From the NCBI RefSeq assembly GCF_025152745.1, contig NZ_CP104041.1:62001-126000 (forward strand): a stretch of DNA of 64,000 nt. The letters are read 5' to 3'. The notes under the pieces are model-generated. The model searched no databases and was not told where the DNA came from. It saw only the letters and a list, made by a program, of their open reading frames with translations. This document shows positions 63,018 to 64,000 of this stretch, in pieces. Source of the stretch: Rhizobium sp. WSM4643 (GTDB lineage: Bacteria > Pseudomonadota > Alphaproteobacteria > Rhizobiales > Rhizobiaceae). Position numbers and translations under genes: made by a program. Each line of letters starts with the position of its first letter. Within the stretch, counting starts at the first letter, position 1.

Positions 63018-63800
63018 CTACTGCTTGATATGAAAGACGCGGTCGATGAATTCCTTCGTCCGCTCCTCGCGGGGGGCGCCGAGCACCTGCTCGGGAGGGC
63101 CGTCCTCGACGACCACGCCGCCAGCGCAGAAGATGACGCGCGAGGCGATGTTCTTGGCGAACCACATGTCATGCGTCACGATCATCATCGGCATGTCCTG
63201 GGCGGCGAGCTGCAGGATGACATGCTCCACCTCGCTGACGAGTTCCGGGTCCAGCGCCGAGGTGACCTCGTCGAACAGCATCAGCTTCGGGTCGAGCATC
63301 AGCGCGCGGGCGATGGCGACACGCTGCTTCTGGCCGCCGGAAAGCTGGGCCGGATAGGCATTGGATTTGGCGCCGAGGCCGAACCGCTCGAGCAGCGCCC
63401 GGGCTCGGGCCGTAGCCTTTGCCTTGGCTTCTCCACGCACCTTGCAGGGAGCGAGAACCAGATTCTGTATGACGTTCAGGTGCGGAAACAGCGTGTAGTG
63501 CTGAAAGACCATGCCGATCGAACGGCGGACATTGGTGTCGATCTGGGTCTTCCTGCCCGCGCTTTCGGAAGAAATATAGGGTTTCCCATCGAAACTGACC
63601 GACCCGCTGTCGATCTGCTCCAGCCCCATCATCACCCTCAGCAACGTGCTCTTGCCGCCGCCGCTCGGACCAATGACGACGACGCGTTCGCCGGGCTTCA
63701 TTTCGATATCGATGCCTTTCAGCACCTGTACGGCGCCGTTGCCGTAGCTTTTGTGAAGCGCCTGCATTTTCACGAGGGGAAGGCTGAAGGACGTGGTCAT
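63018..63800 (-). CDS. Amino-acid ABC transporter ATPase (HisP/GlnQ-type)
   Basis: A 260-residue ATPase with Walker A GPSGGGKSTLLRVMMG, Q-loop MVFQHYTLFPHL, signature AQLSGGQKQRVAIARAL, Walker B LMLFDEVTSALD and H-loop IVTHDMWFA. Walker B ends DEV rather than the usual DEP, a harmless variant in this class. GGAG six bases before ATG 63800. It follows the binding-protein gene, with a hairpin in the gap. Confidence 0.9.
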   Translation of the reverse strand: MTTSFSLPLVKMQALHKSYGNGAVQVLKGIDIEMKPGERVVVIGPSGGGKSTLLRVMMGLEQIDSGSVSFDGKPYISSESAGRKTQIDTNVRRSIGMVFQHYTLFPHLNVIQNLVLAPCKVRGEAKAKATARARALLERFGLGAKSNAYPAQLSGGQKQRVAIARALMLDPKLMLFDEVTSALDPELVSEVEHVILQLAAQDMPMMIVTHDMWFAKNIASRVIFCAGGVVVEDGPPEQVLGAPREERTKEFIDRVFHIKQ

Positions 63801-63828
63801 GCCAATCTCCGATGATCGAAGCTGGAAG

Positions 63829-63853
63829 GGCCGGCGCGAACCTCGCACCGGCC
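63829..63853 (-). terminator. Hairpin between hydroxyproline binding-protein and ATPase genes
   Basis: GGCCGGCGCG (63829-63838) and CGCACCGGCC (63844-63853) pair over 9 of 10 bp (one G-T wobble on the transcribed strand) with a 5-base loop, starting 8 bp after the binding-protein stop. No T-run. It is the third such structure behind a binding-protein gene in this window. Confidence 0.65.
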
Positions 63854-63860
63854 GGTGAGA

Positions 63861-64000
63861 TTACTTTGCGCCCTTGAGCACGTCGTCGACCGCCTTCTTG
63901 ATCAGCTCGTCGACGTGGCCGGTCGCGACCTTCTCTTCGAGGAAGATATCGACCACCTCGACGTCAGCAGCCGAAAGATTGTGCGGCAGACCGAAAGCGA
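63861..64000 (-). CDS. Amino-acid ABC transporter binding protein, C-terminal fragment (cut by window end)
   Basis: The last 45 codons of a gene entering from the right edge, ending at TAA (63861-63863). Text such as FGLPHNLSAADVEVVDIFLE and TGHVDELIKKAVDDVLKGAK is consistent with the C-terminal helix of a periplasmic amino-acid binding protein, and its position before the ATPase gene of the importer supports this. Presumed ligand: hydroxyproline. The N-terminal signal peptide lies outside the window. Confidence 0.65.
   Translation of the reverse strand, partial: AFGLPHNLSAADVEVVDIFLEEKVATGHVDELIKKAVDDVLKGAK

Overview
The window looks like an accessory metabolic region of a Rhizobium-type alphaproteobacterium. 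The evidence is high GC with typical SD-led operons, a RIME-type palindromic intergenic repeat, a full erythritol locus of the rhizobial/Brucella type, a tandem Ku-Ku-LigD set, TadE/TadG-like pilus genes and many binding-protein-dependent ABC importers. Species and replicon cannot be fixed from the sequence alone.

Layout. (1) 1-2067: the tail of an amino-acid ABC ATPase, the N-terminal scrap of one ISNCY-like transposase gene, and an intact ISNCY-like insertion sequence with double terminal repeats and a 5-bp target duplication. (2) 2186-17515: a sulfoquinovose (SQ) catabolon of the sulfo-Entner-Doudoroff type. Eleven genes run leftward: MalK-type ATPase, binding protein, two permeases, SG dehydratase, KDSG aldolase, SGL lactonase, SQ dehydrogenase, GH31 sulfoquinovosidase, TauE/SafE-like exporter and SLA dehydrogenase. 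A LacI regulator is divergent, followed by an SsuD/SmoC-like flavin-dependent sulfonate monooxygenase. Two matching palindromes overlap the divergent promoters. (3) 17516-23166: LysR/cupin pair, YkgJ-like Cys-cluster protein, amine oxidase and Na+/H+ antiporter. (4) 23232-35714: a second sugar/polyol system of unknown substrate: LacI, RbsB/LsrB-type importer, 3-epimerase-like TIM barrel and class II aldolase on one side; deoR, FGGY kinase and GlpD-like dehydrogenase facing it across a RIME repeat. (5) 35864-48160: the erythritol locus, with an EryEFG-type importer plus DUF2291 protein reading left and eryABCD, a DeoR gene (eryR), tpiA2 and rpiB reading right. (6) 48377-53643: Ku, Ku, ligase-only LigD, an orphan BrnA-like protein, and DUF4142, cupredoxin and ECF sigma genes. 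(7) 53873-56344: TadG/TadE-like genes. (8) 56448-64000: a broken SDR gene and a leftward hydroxyproline catabolic operon (epimerase/dehydratase, KGSA dehydrogenase, D-amino-acid dehydrogenase, DapA-type deaminase, amino-acid ABC importer); the window ends inside its binding-protein gene.

How they fit. Regions 2, 4, 5 and 8 are self-contained importer + regulator + enzyme cassettes for plant- and soil-derived compounds (plant sulfolipid headgroup, polyols, hydroxyproline). Many genes within them overlap as ATGA, and in three of the operons a strong hairpin sits directly behind the binding-protein gene.
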